DNA from: Rubrivivax sp.
Lineage (GTDB): Bacteria > Pseudomonadota > Gammaproteobacteria > Burkholderiales > Burkholderiaceae_C
Reading direction: 5' to 3'
Assembly (NCBI GenBank): GCA_016707445.1
Contig: JADJHR010000014.1
Coordinates: forward strand, 1 to 63,042
Length of the DNA: 63,042 nucleotides
In this document: piece by piece, positions 26,537-35,172 of the stretch
How the letters are laid out: every line of letters starts with the position of its first letter
Numbering within the stretch: the first letter of the stretch is position 1
Program-made: the position numbers and the translations under genes
The notes under the pieces: generated by a model
What the model saw: the letters and a program-made list of their open reading frames with translations, nothing else
The model's database searches: none
Told to the model about the DNA's origin: nothing

Positions 26537-27826
26537 ATGGCCCATATCGTGATCCTCGGCGCCGGCATCGGCGGCATGCCCGCCGCCTACGAGATGCGCG
26601 CCAAGTTGGGCAAGGACCATCGCGTCACCGTGGTCAGCGCCGTCGACTACTTCCAGTTCGTGCCGTCCAACCCCTGGGTGGCGGTGGGCTGGCGCCAGCG
26701 CGACCAGGTCGTGCTGCAGGTGGCACCACTGCTGCAGCGCAAGGGCATCGACTTCATCGGCAAGCCGGTCAGCGCGATCGATGCCGAGGGCAACCGACTG
26801 ATGTTCGAGGACCGAGAGCCGCTGCAGTACGACTACCTGGTGATCACCACCGGGCCCAAGCTCTCGTTCGATGAAGTGCCCGGCGCCGGACCTTCATCGT
26901 CAGGTGGGGGCGGGCACACCCATTCGATCTGCACCGTCGACCATGCGCTGCGCTTCTGGGCCGAGTACGAGACTTTCCTGAAGGACCCCGGGCCGGTGGT
27001 CGTGGGGGCGATGCCGGGCGCCAGCTGCTTCGGCCCCGCCTACGAGTTCGCGTTCATCCTCGACACCGACCTGCGCCGGCGCAAGCTGCGCCACAAGGTG
27101 CCGATCACCTTCGTCACCAGCGAGCCCTACATCGGCCACCTGGGCCTGGGCGGCGTGGGCGACAGCAAGAGCATGCTGGAAAGCGAGCTGCGCGGCCACG
27201 ACATGAAGTGGATCACCAACGCCAGGACGCACAAGGTCGAGGCCGGCAAGATGTTCACGACCCAGGTCGATGATCTGGGCCAGGTGTTCAAGGAACACGA
27301 ACTGCCGTTCAAGCTGGCCATGATGCTGCCCGCCTTCAAGGGGGTGGACCCGGTGGCTGCCGTGCCCAAGTTGTGCAACCCGCGCGGCTTCGTGCTGATC
27401 GACGACATGCAGCGCAGCAAGGCCTACAAGAACATCTTTTCGGCCGGGGTCTGCGTGGCCATTCCGCCGGTCGAAGTCACGCCGGTGCCCACGGGTGCGC
27501 CCAAGACCGGCTACATGATCGAAACCATGATCACCGCCATCGTGCACAACATCGACGATGAGCTGGGTGGGCGCACACCGGCCACCAGGGCGACCTGGAA
27601 TGCGATCTGCCTGGCCGACATGGGTGACACCGGTGCGGCCTTTGTCGCGCTGCCGCAGATCCCGCCGCGCAACGTCAACTGGTTCAAGAAGGGCAAGTGG
27701 GTGCACCTGGCCAAGATTGCCTTCGAGAAGTACTTCATGCGCAAGATGAAGACCGGCAACACCGAGCCGGTGTACGAGAAATACGTGCTGAAGGCGCTGG
27801 GCATCGTGCGCCTCAACACCGACTGA
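26537..27826 (+). CDS. sqr: Sulfide:quinone oxidoreductase-type flavoprotein
   Basis: A 429-aa protein of the FAD disulfide oxidoreductase family. It has the N-terminal dinucleotide fold (VILGAGIGGMPAAYE), ASCFGPAYEF and KLCNPRGFVLID, whose cysteines match the two key SQR cysteines, and a C-terminal region with basic amphipathic helices (NVNWFKKGKWVHLAKIAFEKYFMRK) for membrane binding. The reaction is sulfide to polysulfide with quinone reduction. The usual home of sqr is elsewhere; here it lies between dsrK and dsrL with short spacings. The exact SQR type is not resolved, and flavocytochrome-c-like relatives cannot be fully excluded. Confidence 0.85.
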   Translation: MAHIVILGAGIGGMPAAYEMRAKLGKDHRVTVVSAVDYFQFVPSNPWVAVGWRQRDQVVLQVAPLLQRKGIDFIGKPVSAIDAEGNRLMFEDREPLQYDYLVITTGPKLSFDEVPGAGPSSSGGGGHTHSICTVDHALRFWAEYETFLKDPGPVVVGAMPGASCFGPAYEFAFILDTDLRRRKLRHKVPITFVTSEPYIGHLGLGGVGDSKSMLESELRGHDMKWITNARTHKVEAGKMFTTQVDDLGQVFKEHELPFKLAMMLPAFKGVDPVAAVPKLCNPRGFVLIDDMQRSKAYKNIFSAGVCVAIPPVEVTPVPTGAPKTGYMIETMITAIVHNIDDELGGRTPATRATWNAICLADMGDTGAAFVALPQIPPRNVNWFKKGKWVHLAKIAFEKYFMRKMKTGNTEPVYEKYVLKALGIVRLNTD

Positions 27827-27842
27827 ACCTGGGGATCCGAGC

Positions 27843-29804
27843 ATGTCTACCGCCATCAACACACCGCAGCCGCTGAGCTTTCGTCGCTACAAGGATGGCG
27901 ACGCCGAGGTCACGCGCTGGCAGGACGAGATCTTCGACGCCGACCATACGCACAAGTGCCCGACCTACGTTCAGAGCACGCCGCCGTGCCAGGGTTCGTG
28001 CCCTTCGGGCGAGGACATCCGTGGCTACCTGAACATCGTTCGCGGCATCGAGAAGCCGCCCGCCGGCATGCCCTGGCAAGAGTACGCCTGGCGTCGGCTG
28101 ACCGAGGCCAACCCCTTCCCGTCGGTGATGGGCCGTGTCTGCCCCGCACCCTGCGAATCAGGCTGCAACCGCAACGAGGTCGAAGACTTCGTCGGCATCA
28201 ATTCAGTCGAACATTTCCTGGGTGAATGGGCCAACCAGAAGCAGCTGGCCTACCCCAAGCCTGAACAGCTGAGCGGCAAAACAGTGGCCGTTGTCGGCGG
28301 CGGGCCGGCCGGGCTGTCGGCGGCCTACCAGCTGGCGCGCAAGGGCCATGCCGTGACGCTGTTCGACGAGCGCGCCGAGCTCGGCGGCATGATGCGCTAC
28401 GGCATCCCTGGATTTCGCACGCCGCGCGAAGTGCTCGACACCGAGATCCAGCGCATCGTCGACCTTGGCGTCACGGTGCGCAGGGGCGCTCGCATCGGTC
28501 GCGACTTCACGCTCGAGCAGATCGAGGCTGACTTCGATGCGGTCTTTCTCGGTCTGGGCGCGCAAAGCGGCCGCGCACTGCCGGTGGAAGGCGCGGACGC
28601 GCCCAACGTGGTCACCGCCACCGCCTTCCTGAAGGCCTTCAACGACGGCCGCCTGCAGTACACCGGGCGCCGCGTGGTGGTGGTTGGCGGCGGCGACACC
28701 TCGATCGACGTGGCCACGGTGGCGCGGCGCTTGGGCCACATCGACCATTTGCACGAATCCGATCGACCCGAGAACGCGATCGCAGCGGGTTCGGGTTTCG
28801 CGGCACATGACGCGGCGTTGCTGTCGCGCCGCCAGGGGGCCGAGGTCACGCTGACCAGCATCTTCGCCATAGAAAAGATGCAGGCCAGCAAGCACGAGGT
28901 CGAGCACGCGCTGGGCGAGGGCATCGCCATCCGCGGTGGCCTGGCGCCGGTGGCCGTGCTGCGCGACGCCAACGGCCGCGCCACCGCGTTGCGCGTGATC
29001 CGCTGCGAGGCTCGAATCGTGGGCGGCAAGCTCGACGTCAAGCAGATCGCGGGTACCGAAGAAGACATCGAAGCCGACCTCATCGTGTCGGCGATCGGCC
29101 AGGCGGTCGACTTCAGCGGGCTCGAGCAGCTGGACAACGGCAAGGGTGCGCTCAGCGCCGACAAGAACTACCAGCTGCCGAACCGGCCCGGTGTGTTCTG
29201 CGGCGGCGACGTGATCCGCCCGCACCTGCTGACCACCGCGATCGGCCACGGCGCCATTGCCGCCGACGGCATCGACTGCCACCTGCGCGGCGAGGCACCC
29301 GACCGACGGCCCAAGGTCGACGTGCACAGCTTCGACATCATGCGCAAGATGGTCGAGAAGGGCTTGCCGATCGGCTCGATCACCGAGCCGCTGCTTGGTA
29401 CCGATGTCCACACGGGCGCGATCCACAACTATGAAAACCGGTCCGACCGCTACGTCATCTCGCACAAGGAGCTGTTCCTGGGTCACTTCCCCTACAGCGC
29501 CCGCAACCGCCGCAACGTGGTGCAGCTGAACGCGCAAGAGGCACTGAACAACTTCGAGGAGCGGCTGATCCCGCTGCTCGAGGCGCAGGCGCAGGCCGAG
29601 GCCAAGCGCTGCATGAGCTGCGGGCAGTGCTTCGAATGCGACAACTGCGTCGTCTACTGCCCGCAGACGGCAGTCTTCAAGGTCAAGAAGTCGCAGTCCA
29701 CGATGGGCCGCTACGTCGATACCGACTACGCCAAGTGCATCGGTTGCCACATCTGCAAGGACGTCTGCCCCACCGGCTACATCCAGATGGGCCTGGGTGA
29801 GTAG
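27843..29804 (+). CDS. dsrL: DsrL NAD(P)H-dependent oxidoreductase
   Basis: A 653-aa iron-sulfur flavoprotein related to the glutamate synthase small subunit. It has an N-terminal cysteine region (CQGSCPSGEDIRGYL, CPAPCESGCNRN), two Rossmann motifs (VVGGGPAGLSAAYQLA for FAD; VVVGGGDTSIDVA for NAD(P)H) and a C-terminal ferredoxin domain (CMSCGQCFECDNCVVYC and CIGCHICKDVCP). DsrL is needed for sulfur oxidation and takes the electrons of DsrAB to NAD(P)+. It is the best single marker that this locus runs in the oxidative direction. Confidence 0.96.
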   Translation: MSTAINTPQPLSFRRYKDGDAEVTRWQDEIFDADHTHKCPTYVQSTPPCQGSCPSGEDIRGYLNIVRGIEKPPAGMPWQEYAWRRLTEANPFPSVMGRVCPAPCESGCNRNEVEDFVGINSVEHFLGEWANQKQLAYPKPEQLSGKTVAVVGGGPAGLSAAYQLARKGHAVTLFDERAELGGMMRYGIPGFRTPREVLDTEIQRIVDLGVTVRRGARIGRDFTLEQIEADFDAVFLGLGAQSGRALPVEGADAPNVVTATAFLKAFNDGRLQYTGRRVVVVGGGDTSIDVATVARRLGHIDHLHESDRPENAIAAGSGFAAHDAALLSRRQGAEVTLTSIFAIEKMQASKHEVEHALGEGIAIRGGLAPVAVLRDANGRATALRVIRCEARIVGGKLDVKQIAGTEEDIEADLIVSAIGQAVDFSGLEQLDNGKGALSADKNYQLPNRPGVFCGGDVIRPHLLTTAIGHGAIAADGIDCHLRGEAPDRRPKVDVHSFDIMRKMVEKGLPIGSITEPLLGTDVHTGAIHNYENRSDRYVISHKELFLGHFPYSARNRRNVVQLNAQEALNNFEERLIPLLEAQAQAEAKRCMSCGQCFECDNCVVYCPQTAVFKVKKSQSTMGRYVDTDYAKCIGCHICKDVCPTGYIQMGLGE

Positions 29805-29809
29805 GCGCC

Positions 29810-30178
29810 ATGCGGCTGCGGCTTGTGCTGATCCTGTCCTGCGTGGCGGCGCTTTCGGCCCACGCGTCGGAGCAGTCCGGCCGCACGCCGCAGCCTGTGA
29901 TCGAGAAGGCGCGTGCCGGTAGTCAGTGCATTGCCGCGCCCGATGTGATGCGGCGCACGCACATGACCCTGCTGCAACACCAGCGCGACGCCACCGTGCA
30001 CGGCGGCATCCGCGGCGCCAAGGCCAGCCTGCGGGGCTGCATCGACTGCCACGCCGGCGCGCAGACGCACAGCGTGGTCAAGGCAAGCGGCGACTTCTGC
30101 GTCAGTTGCCACAGCTACGCAGCGGTGAAGATCGATTGTTTCGAGTGCCACAGTGGCAGCAAGGCGGCCGCGAGGTGA
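29810..30178 (+). CDS. dsrJ: DsrJ triheme cytochrome c
   Basis: A 122-aa periplasmic cytochrome with a signal peptide and three heme c motifs: CIDCH (77-81), CVSCH (97-101) and CFECH (110-114). Cys40, in GSQCIAAPDVMRRTHM, matches the conserved cysteine that can ligate one heme in the family. DsrJ is the periplasmic tip of DsrMKJOP. Its stop overlaps the GTG of dsrO. Confidence 0.95.
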   Translation: MRLRLVLILSCVAALSAHASEQSGRTPQPVIEKARAGSQCIAAPDVMRRTHMTLLQHQRDATVHGGIRGAKASLRGCIDCHAGAQTHSVVKASGDFCVSCHSYAAVKIDCFECHSGSKAAAR

Positions 30179-30936
30179 AGCCCGAAGCCCCCCCCCCAGA
30201 CGAAGGCGCAGACAGCGGCCGCCGTGCCTGGCTGGGCGTGGCTGCGGCCGGCCTCGCAGGTGCCATGCTGGCACCGGGCGTGCGCCTGATCGAGGTCGCG
30301 CAGGCAGCAACCCCCGGCGCGGGTGCCGATGCGCGGGTCCGCTGGGGCATGCTGATCGACACCACGAAATGCGCCAGCGGCTGCAGCGACTGCGTCACCG
30401 CCTGCCAGACCGAGAACGGCCTGCCCGCGCCCACGCGCAGCACCGACGTGCAATGGATCCGCAAGGTCGAGATCAAGGAAATCAAGACCGGCCGCCAAGC
30501 TTCGGTGCCGGTGATGTGCCAGCACTGCGCCGAGCCGCCCTGCGTCGATGTCTGCCCCACCGGGGCCTCGTTCAAGCGTGCCGACGGCATCGTGCTGGTC
30601 GACCGCCACACCTGCATCGGCTGCCGCTACTGCATGATGGCCTGTCCTTACAAGGCACGCTCTTTCGTGCACGAACCGGTCACCGAGCAGAAGCCTGAGG
30701 TGCCGCGTGGCAAGGGTTGCGTCGAAGGCTGCACGCTGTGTGTGCACCGGATCGACCGCGGCGACAAGACCACCGCCTGTGCCGAGGCTTGCAGCAAGGC
30801 CGGCCATGGTGCCATCGTCTTCGGTGATCTGAACGACGCCACGAGCGACATCGCGCGCCGCGTGCGCGACCTGCAGAGCAGGCCGCTGCGTGCCGACCTG
30901 AAGCTCGACCCCGGCGTGCGTTACCAGGGCCTCTGA
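30175..30936 (+). CDS. dsrO: DsrO periplasmic ferredoxin-like subunit
   Basis: A 253-aa protein starting at GTG 30175, overlapping the dsrJ stop. A twin-arginine signal (GRRAWLGVAAAG) predicts Tat export of the folded protein. Four [4Fe-4S] cysteine groups are visible, among them CASGCSDCVTAC, CQHCAEPPCVDVC, CIGCRYCMMAC and CVEGCTLC. It relays electrons between DsrJ and DsrP. Confidence 0.95.
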   Translation: MKPEAPPPDEGADSGRRAWLGVAAAGLAGAMLAPGVRLIEVAQAATPGAGADARVRWGMLIDTTKCASGCSDCVTACQTENGLPAPTRSTDVQWIRKVEIKEIKTGRQASVPVMCQHCAEPPCVDVCPTGASFKRADGIVLVDRHTCIGCRYCMMACPYKARSFVHEPVTEQKPEVPRGKGCVEGCTLCVHRIDRGDKTTACAEACSKAGHGAIVFGDLNDATSDIARRVRDLQSRPLRADLKLDPGVRYQGL

Positions 30937-30937
30937 C

Positions 30938-32116
30938 ATGCGCACACCCACCGACACGCGCAACTTCTGGCTGCTGCTGGCGTTGGGCGTCGGCGTCACC
31001 GGGATCGGCGTTGGCGCGGCGCACCTGATGGAGCTGCACGGCCACGTGATCACCGGCATGGACAACCAGGTCGTGTGGGGCCTGCCGCATGTGTTCGCGA
31101 TCTTCATGATCGTGGCCGCCTCGGGCGTGCTCAACGTGGCCTCGATCGGCTCGGTGTTCGGCCAGCCCGCCTACAAGCCGCGCGCGCCGCTGTCAGGCCT
31201 GCTGTGCCTGGCGCTGCTGGCTGGCGGGTTGATGGTGCTGATGCTCGACCTGGGTCGGCCCGACCGTGTGATCGTGGCCGCCACGCACTACAACTTTGCT
31301 TCAGTCTTCGCCTGGAACGTCTTTCTCTATTCCGGCATGGCCGCGGTGGTGGTGGTCTACCTGTGGACGATGTTCGAGCGCCGCTTCAACACCTACACCC
31401 AGCCGGCCGGCGTGGCCGCGCTCATCTGGCGCTTCGTGCTGACCACCGGCACCGGGTCGATCTTCGGCTTCCTGGTCGCGCGCCAGGCCTACCAGTCGGC
31501 GCTGCTGGCGCCGCTGTTCATCGTGCTGTCCTTCGCCTGGGGGCTGGCGGTGTTCCTGATCGTGCAGGCCACGATGTACGGCTGGAACAAGCAGCACCTG
31601 GACCCGGCGGTGCGTCGGCGCATGGCGCGATTGCTGGGTCTGTTTGTTGCTGCCTCGGCCTATCTGGTGGCGGTGTACCACCTGACCAACCTGTACTTTG
31701 AGCGCCAGGCCGATTTCGAAGCTTTCGTGCTGCGTGGCGGTGGCCTGTATCCGCTGCTGTTCTGGCTGGGCTACGGGGTACTGGGCTCAGCGCTGCCGAT
31801 GCTGCTGCTGCTGCACCCGCGGCTGGGCCGCGAGCGTGACATCCTGGCTGCATCGGCCCTGGTCGTGGCCGGTGCCTTCGCCTGGCTTTACGTCTTCATC
31901 ATCGGTGGCCAGGCTTTTCCGCTGGAGATCTTTCCGGGGCACCAGGTGAGCAGCAGTTTTGCCGATGGCGCCATCGCCGGCTACCTGCCCTCATGGCCCG
32001 AACTGGCGCTTGGTATCGGAGGTTTGGGCGCTGCCTTCGTGCTGACCCTGGTGGGTGTTCGCTTGTTCGATTTCATGCCGCAGGACGACTTTGTCGTGGC
32101 GGCGGACAAGGCCTGA
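30938..32116 (+). CDS. dsrP: DsrP NrfD-like membrane subunit
   Basis: A 392-aa protein with about ten hydrophobic helices of the NrfD/PsrC type that handles quinone without heme. It starts one base after dsrO and completes DsrMKJOP. Confidence 0.94.
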   Translation: MRTPTDTRNFWLLLALGVGVTGIGVGAAHLMELHGHVITGMDNQVVWGLPHVFAIFMIVAASGVLNVASIGSVFGQPAYKPRAPLSGLLCLALLAGGLMVLMLDLGRPDRVIVAATHYNFASVFAWNVFLYSGMAAVVVVYLWTMFERRFNTYTQPAGVAALIWRFVLTTGTGSIFGFLVARQAYQSALLAPLFIVLSFAWGLAVFLIVQATMYGWNKQHLDPAVRRRMARLLGLFVAASAYLVAVYHLTNLYFERQADFEAFVLRGGGLYPLLFWLGYGVLGSALPMLLLLHPRLGRERDILAASALVVAGAFAWLYVFIIGGQAFPLEIFPGHQVSSSFADGAIAGYLPSWPELALGIGGLGAAFVLTLVGVRLFDFMPQDDFVVAADKA

Positions 32117-32126
32117 GGCCGCGACG

Positions 32127-33548
32127 ATGGACCGCCTGCTCGTCTCTGCCGCGCACAAGTCCTCGGGCAAGACCACGCTCACGCTTGGCCTGGCCGCGGC
32201 GTTGAGCGCACAGGGCACGGTCGTGCAGCCCTTCAAGAAGGGCCCCGACTACATCGACCCGATGTGGCTGGCGCTCGCCGCCGGCCGACCCTGCTTCAAC
32301 CTCGACCCCTACCTGATGGACGAGGCGGCGCTGCTGCGCATGTTCAGGCAGCCGCTGGCCGGTGCCGGGATGGCGCTGATCGAGGGCAACAAGGGCCTGC
32401 ACGACGGCGTGGCGCTGGACGGCAGCAACAGCAATGCGGCGCTGGCTCGTTTGCTGGGCGCACCGGTCTTGCTGGTGATCGACGGCCGTGGCATGACACG
32501 CGGCGTGGCGCCGCTGATCCTGGGCTTCCAGGCTTTCGACCGCAGCATCCGCATCGGCGGCGTGATCCTCAACCGCGTCGGCGGCAGCCGCCACGAGGCC
32601 AAGTTGCGCGCGGCGATCGAACATTACACCGACGTGCCGGTGCTGGGCGCGGTGGCCGACGACGCGCGGCTGGCCATGACCGAACGCCACCTCGGCCTGA
32701 TGCCCTGTGCCGAGGTGGCCGAAGCCGCTGCCCATGTCGCCGAGATCGGGCGCATCGTCGGCGCGCAGGTCGACCTGGAAGCCGTTCATCGTCTGGCCGC
32801 AAGCGCGCCCGGCTTGCCGCAGGCGTTGGCGTCGGCATTGCCAGAACCCGCATACCGGCACGGCGACCGTGTGCGCATCGGCATTGCCCGCGACCGCGCC
32901 TTCGGTTTCTATTACCCCGACGACCTGGCGGCGCTGCAGGCCGCGGGCGCCGACCTGCAGTTCATCGACACCCTGCATGATCAGCGCCTGCCGATGCTGG
33001 ACGGCCTGTTCATCGGTGGTGGCTTTCCCGAGACCTGTCTCGATGCGCTGGAGGCCAACAGCGCGCTGCGCGCAGCGCTGCACCAGGCCATCGTCGGCGG
33101 CTTGCCGACCTACGCCGAATGTGGCGGCCTGATGCTGCTGTCGCGCAGCATCCGGTGGCGTGACCGCACGGCGGCCATGGTCGGCGTGATCCCGGGTGAC
33201 GCCGTATTGCACGAGCGCCCCGTGGGGCGCGGCTACGTGCACCTGCAGGAGACCGCGGCCATGCCCTGGGCCGCTGCGCCTTCGCCGCTGGTGCGGGGCC
33301 ACGAGTTTCATCACTCCAGCCTGCAGAACCTGGACCCCGGCCTTCGTTTCGCCTACCGCGTGACGCGGGGCCATGGCATCGATGGCGCGCACGACGGCCT
33401 GGTGCTGCATCAGATGCTGGCCTCATACACCCATTTGCGCAGTGCCACCGGCAGTGGCTGGGCGCCGCGTTTTGTCGACTTCGTGCGTCAACGGCGCGAC
33501 GCGGCGGCGGAGTGCGACGTACGGCGCGATGTTGCATTGCCGGCCTGA
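32127..33548 (+). CDS. dsrN: DsrN siroheme amide synthase (CobB/CbiA-like)
   Basis: A 473-aa protein like cobyrinic acid a,c-diamide synthase. It has a P-loop in SAAHKSSGKTTL, the KKGPDYIDP motif, and a class-I glutamine amidotransferase domain with its nucleophilic Cys in AECGGLM. In sulfur oxidisers it amidates siroheme for DsrAB. The ATG at 32127 was chosen by alignment with the MDRLLVSAAH start typical of the family. Confidence 0.94.
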   Translation: MDRLLVSAAHKSSGKTTLTLGLAAALSAQGTVVQPFKKGPDYIDPMWLALAAGRPCFNLDPYLMDEAALLRMFRQPLAGAGMALIEGNKGLHDGVALDGSNSNAALARLLGAPVLLVIDGRGMTRGVAPLILGFQAFDRSIRIGGVILNRVGGSRHEAKLRAAIEHYTDVPVLGAVADDARLAMTERHLGLMPCAEVAEAAAHVAEIGRIVGAQVDLEAVHRLAASAPGLPQALASALPEPAYRHGDRVRIGIARDRAFGFYYPDDLAALQAAGADLQFIDTLHDQRLPMLDGLFIGGGFPETCLDALEANSALRAALHQAIVGGLPTYAECGGLMLLSRSIRWRDRTAAMVGVIPGDAVLHERPVGRGYVHLQETAAMPWAAAPSPLVRGHEFHHSSLQNLDPGLRFAYRVTRGHGIDGAHDGLVLHQMLASYTHLRSATGSGWAPRFVDFVRQRRDAAAECDVRRDVALPA

Positions 33549-33599
33549 CGCGCGGCCGCAGTGACGGTGCAACGCCGAGATCGAATCGAGGAGCCTGAC

Positions 33600-34421
33600 A
33601 TGAATGCGATGGTCGATCTGAATGCGGTGATGGCAGCCTGTCGCCAGCGCTGCGGCACCGTGTACCTGGTTGGCGCCGGCCCCGGCGACGCCGACCTGTT
33701 GACGCTGCGCGCTGCGCGTTTGCTGGCGCAGGCCGACGTGGTGGTGTATGACCATCTGGTCAGCGGCGAGGTGCTGGCCTTGATCGGCAAGCAGGCCGAA
33801 CGCATCTACGTGGGCAAAGAGCGCGCGCGCCACAGCATGGCGCAAATCGACATCAACCGCCTGCTGGTGCAGCAGGCGCTGCGCGGAGGCAGCGTGGTGA
33901 GATTGAAGGGCGGTGACCCCTTTGTCTTCGGGCGTGGCGGCGAAGAACTGCAGGTCCTGGCCGCCGCCGGTGTGCCGTTCCAGGTCGTTCCGGGCATCAC
34001 CGCGGCCTGCGGCGTGGCCAGCTACGCCGGCATCCCGCTCACGCACCGCGACCTGGCGCACAGCTGCACCTTCGTCACCGGGCATCTGAAGGACGGCAGC
34101 TGCGACCTCGACTGGCCCGCGCTGGCGCGGCCACGGCAGACGGTGGTGATCTACATGGGCCTGTCAGGGCTGGCCACGATCTGCCAGCAGCTGATCGCCC
34201 ATGGCCTGCCCGCCGACTGGCCCGCAGCCGTAGTGGCCCAGGGCACCCTGGCGTCGCAGCAGGTGGTCAGTGCGACCCTGGCCACGCTGGCCGATGCGGT
34301 GGCGCGCGCCGGGCTGCAATCACCCTGCCTGACCATCGTCGGCGAGGTCGTGCGGCTGCGCGATGAATTGGCCTGGTTCGAAGGGCAGCGCTTGCCTGAG
34401 GTGGTGGTGCAGGCCGCCTGA
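33600..34421 (+). CDS. cobA: Uroporphyrinogen-III C-methyltransferase (SUMT)
   Basis: A 273-aa enzyme that methylates uroporphyrinogen III to precorrin-2, the first step to siroheme. It has the signatures VGAGPGDADLLTLRA near the N-terminus, VRLKGGDPFVFGRGGEE, and the VVPGITAACG loop. GAGGAG lies just before the ATG at 33600. It is placed after dsrN and probably raises siroheme supply for DsrAB. It lacks the oxidase and ferrochelatase domains of CysG. An NirE-type name would be equally fitting. Confidence 0.93.
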   Translation: MNAMVDLNAVMAACRQRCGTVYLVGAGPGDADLLTLRAARLLAQADVVVYDHLVSGEVLALIGKQAERIYVGKERARHSMAQIDINRLLVQQALRGGSVVRLKGGDPFVFGRGGEELQVLAAAGVPFQVVPGITAACGVASYAGIPLTHRDLAHSCTFVTGHLKDGSCDLDWPALARPRQTVVIYMGLSGLATICQQLIAHGLPADWPAAVVAQGTLASQQVVSATLATLADAVARAGLQSPCLTIVGEVVRLRDELAWFEGQRLPEVVVQAA

Positions 34422-34470
34422 GCTTGAGCGGGCGGTACGTCAGCACGCAGGTGCTGTCGTGGGCGCCGAA

Positions 34471-35172
34471 TCAGCCGTTGCGCCCGGCTGCAGCGCGCGC
34501 TTCCACCGCCAGCACGGCAGCCTCGACGCGCGAGCTCAGGTTCAGTTTGGACAGGATGTGGCGCACGTGCAGCTTGACGGTGTCGTGGCTGATGTCCAGC
34601 GCGCGCGCGATGGTCTTGTTGCTTTCGCCACGTGACAGGTGTTCCAGGATCTCGCGCTCGCGTTCGGTCAGTGAGTCCAGCAGGCTGCGGCGGTCGCTGC
34701 CCTTGTGGCCGGCCTGCAGCAACTGGGCCAGTTTCAGCGTCATCGCCGGGGCCACGGCCAGTTCGCCACGCGCGGCGTTGCCGATGGCCACGACCACGTC
34801 CTCGGGTTCCATGTCCTTGAGCAGGTAGCCGCGCACTCCGGCGCGCAGCGCGGCCGAGAGATCGGCCTCGGAATCGCTCATCGTCAGGATCAGCGTCGGC
34901 GTGTCCAGGCCTTCGGCGCGGATGCGGCGCAACAGCGCCAGGCCGTCGATGGCCGGCATGCGCAGATCCAGCACCAGCAGGTCGGGCCGTTGCTCATGCA
35001 GCACGACCAGCACCTGCTCGGGATCGGACAGCGCCGCCAGCACCTGCATGCCGCCGCGCTGGGTGAGCAGGTCGGACAGCCCGTTGCGACACAGCGCGTG
35101 ATCGTCGACCAGCACGATGCGCGGGGCTCTCGGCACGTTCGGCGCGTGCGGCGCGTGCGGGTTGCTGGTCAC
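34471..35172 (-). CDS. NarL/FixJ-family response regulator
   Basis: A 233-aa regulator with a receiver domain (acid pocket VDDH, phospho-Asp69 in VLDLRMP, conserved Lys in GYLLKDME) and a C-terminal LuxR-type HTH (LTEREREILEHLSRGESNKTIA). The start overlaps the stop of the kinase by 4 bp. Being embedded in the dsr region, it is the leading candidate to bind the ACCCG-N3-CGG palindromes. Confidence 0.92.
   Translation of the reverse strand: MTSNPHAPHAPNVPRAPRIVLVDDHALCRNGLSDLLTQRGGMQVLAALSDPEQVLVVLHEQRPDLLVLDLRMPAIDGLALLRRIRAEGLDTPTLILTMSDSEADLSAALRAGVRGYLLKDMEPEDVVVAIGNAARGELAVAPAMTLKLAQLLQAGHKGSDRRSLLDSLTEREREILEHLSRGESNKTIARALDISHDTVKLHVRHILSKLNLSSRVEAAVLAVEARAAAGRNG

Noticed and set aside
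20336..34421. Sulfate-reducing (reductive) Dsr pathway
   Set aside because: dsrEFH and dsrL, markers of the oxidative pathway, are in the operon, and no dsrD is seen.
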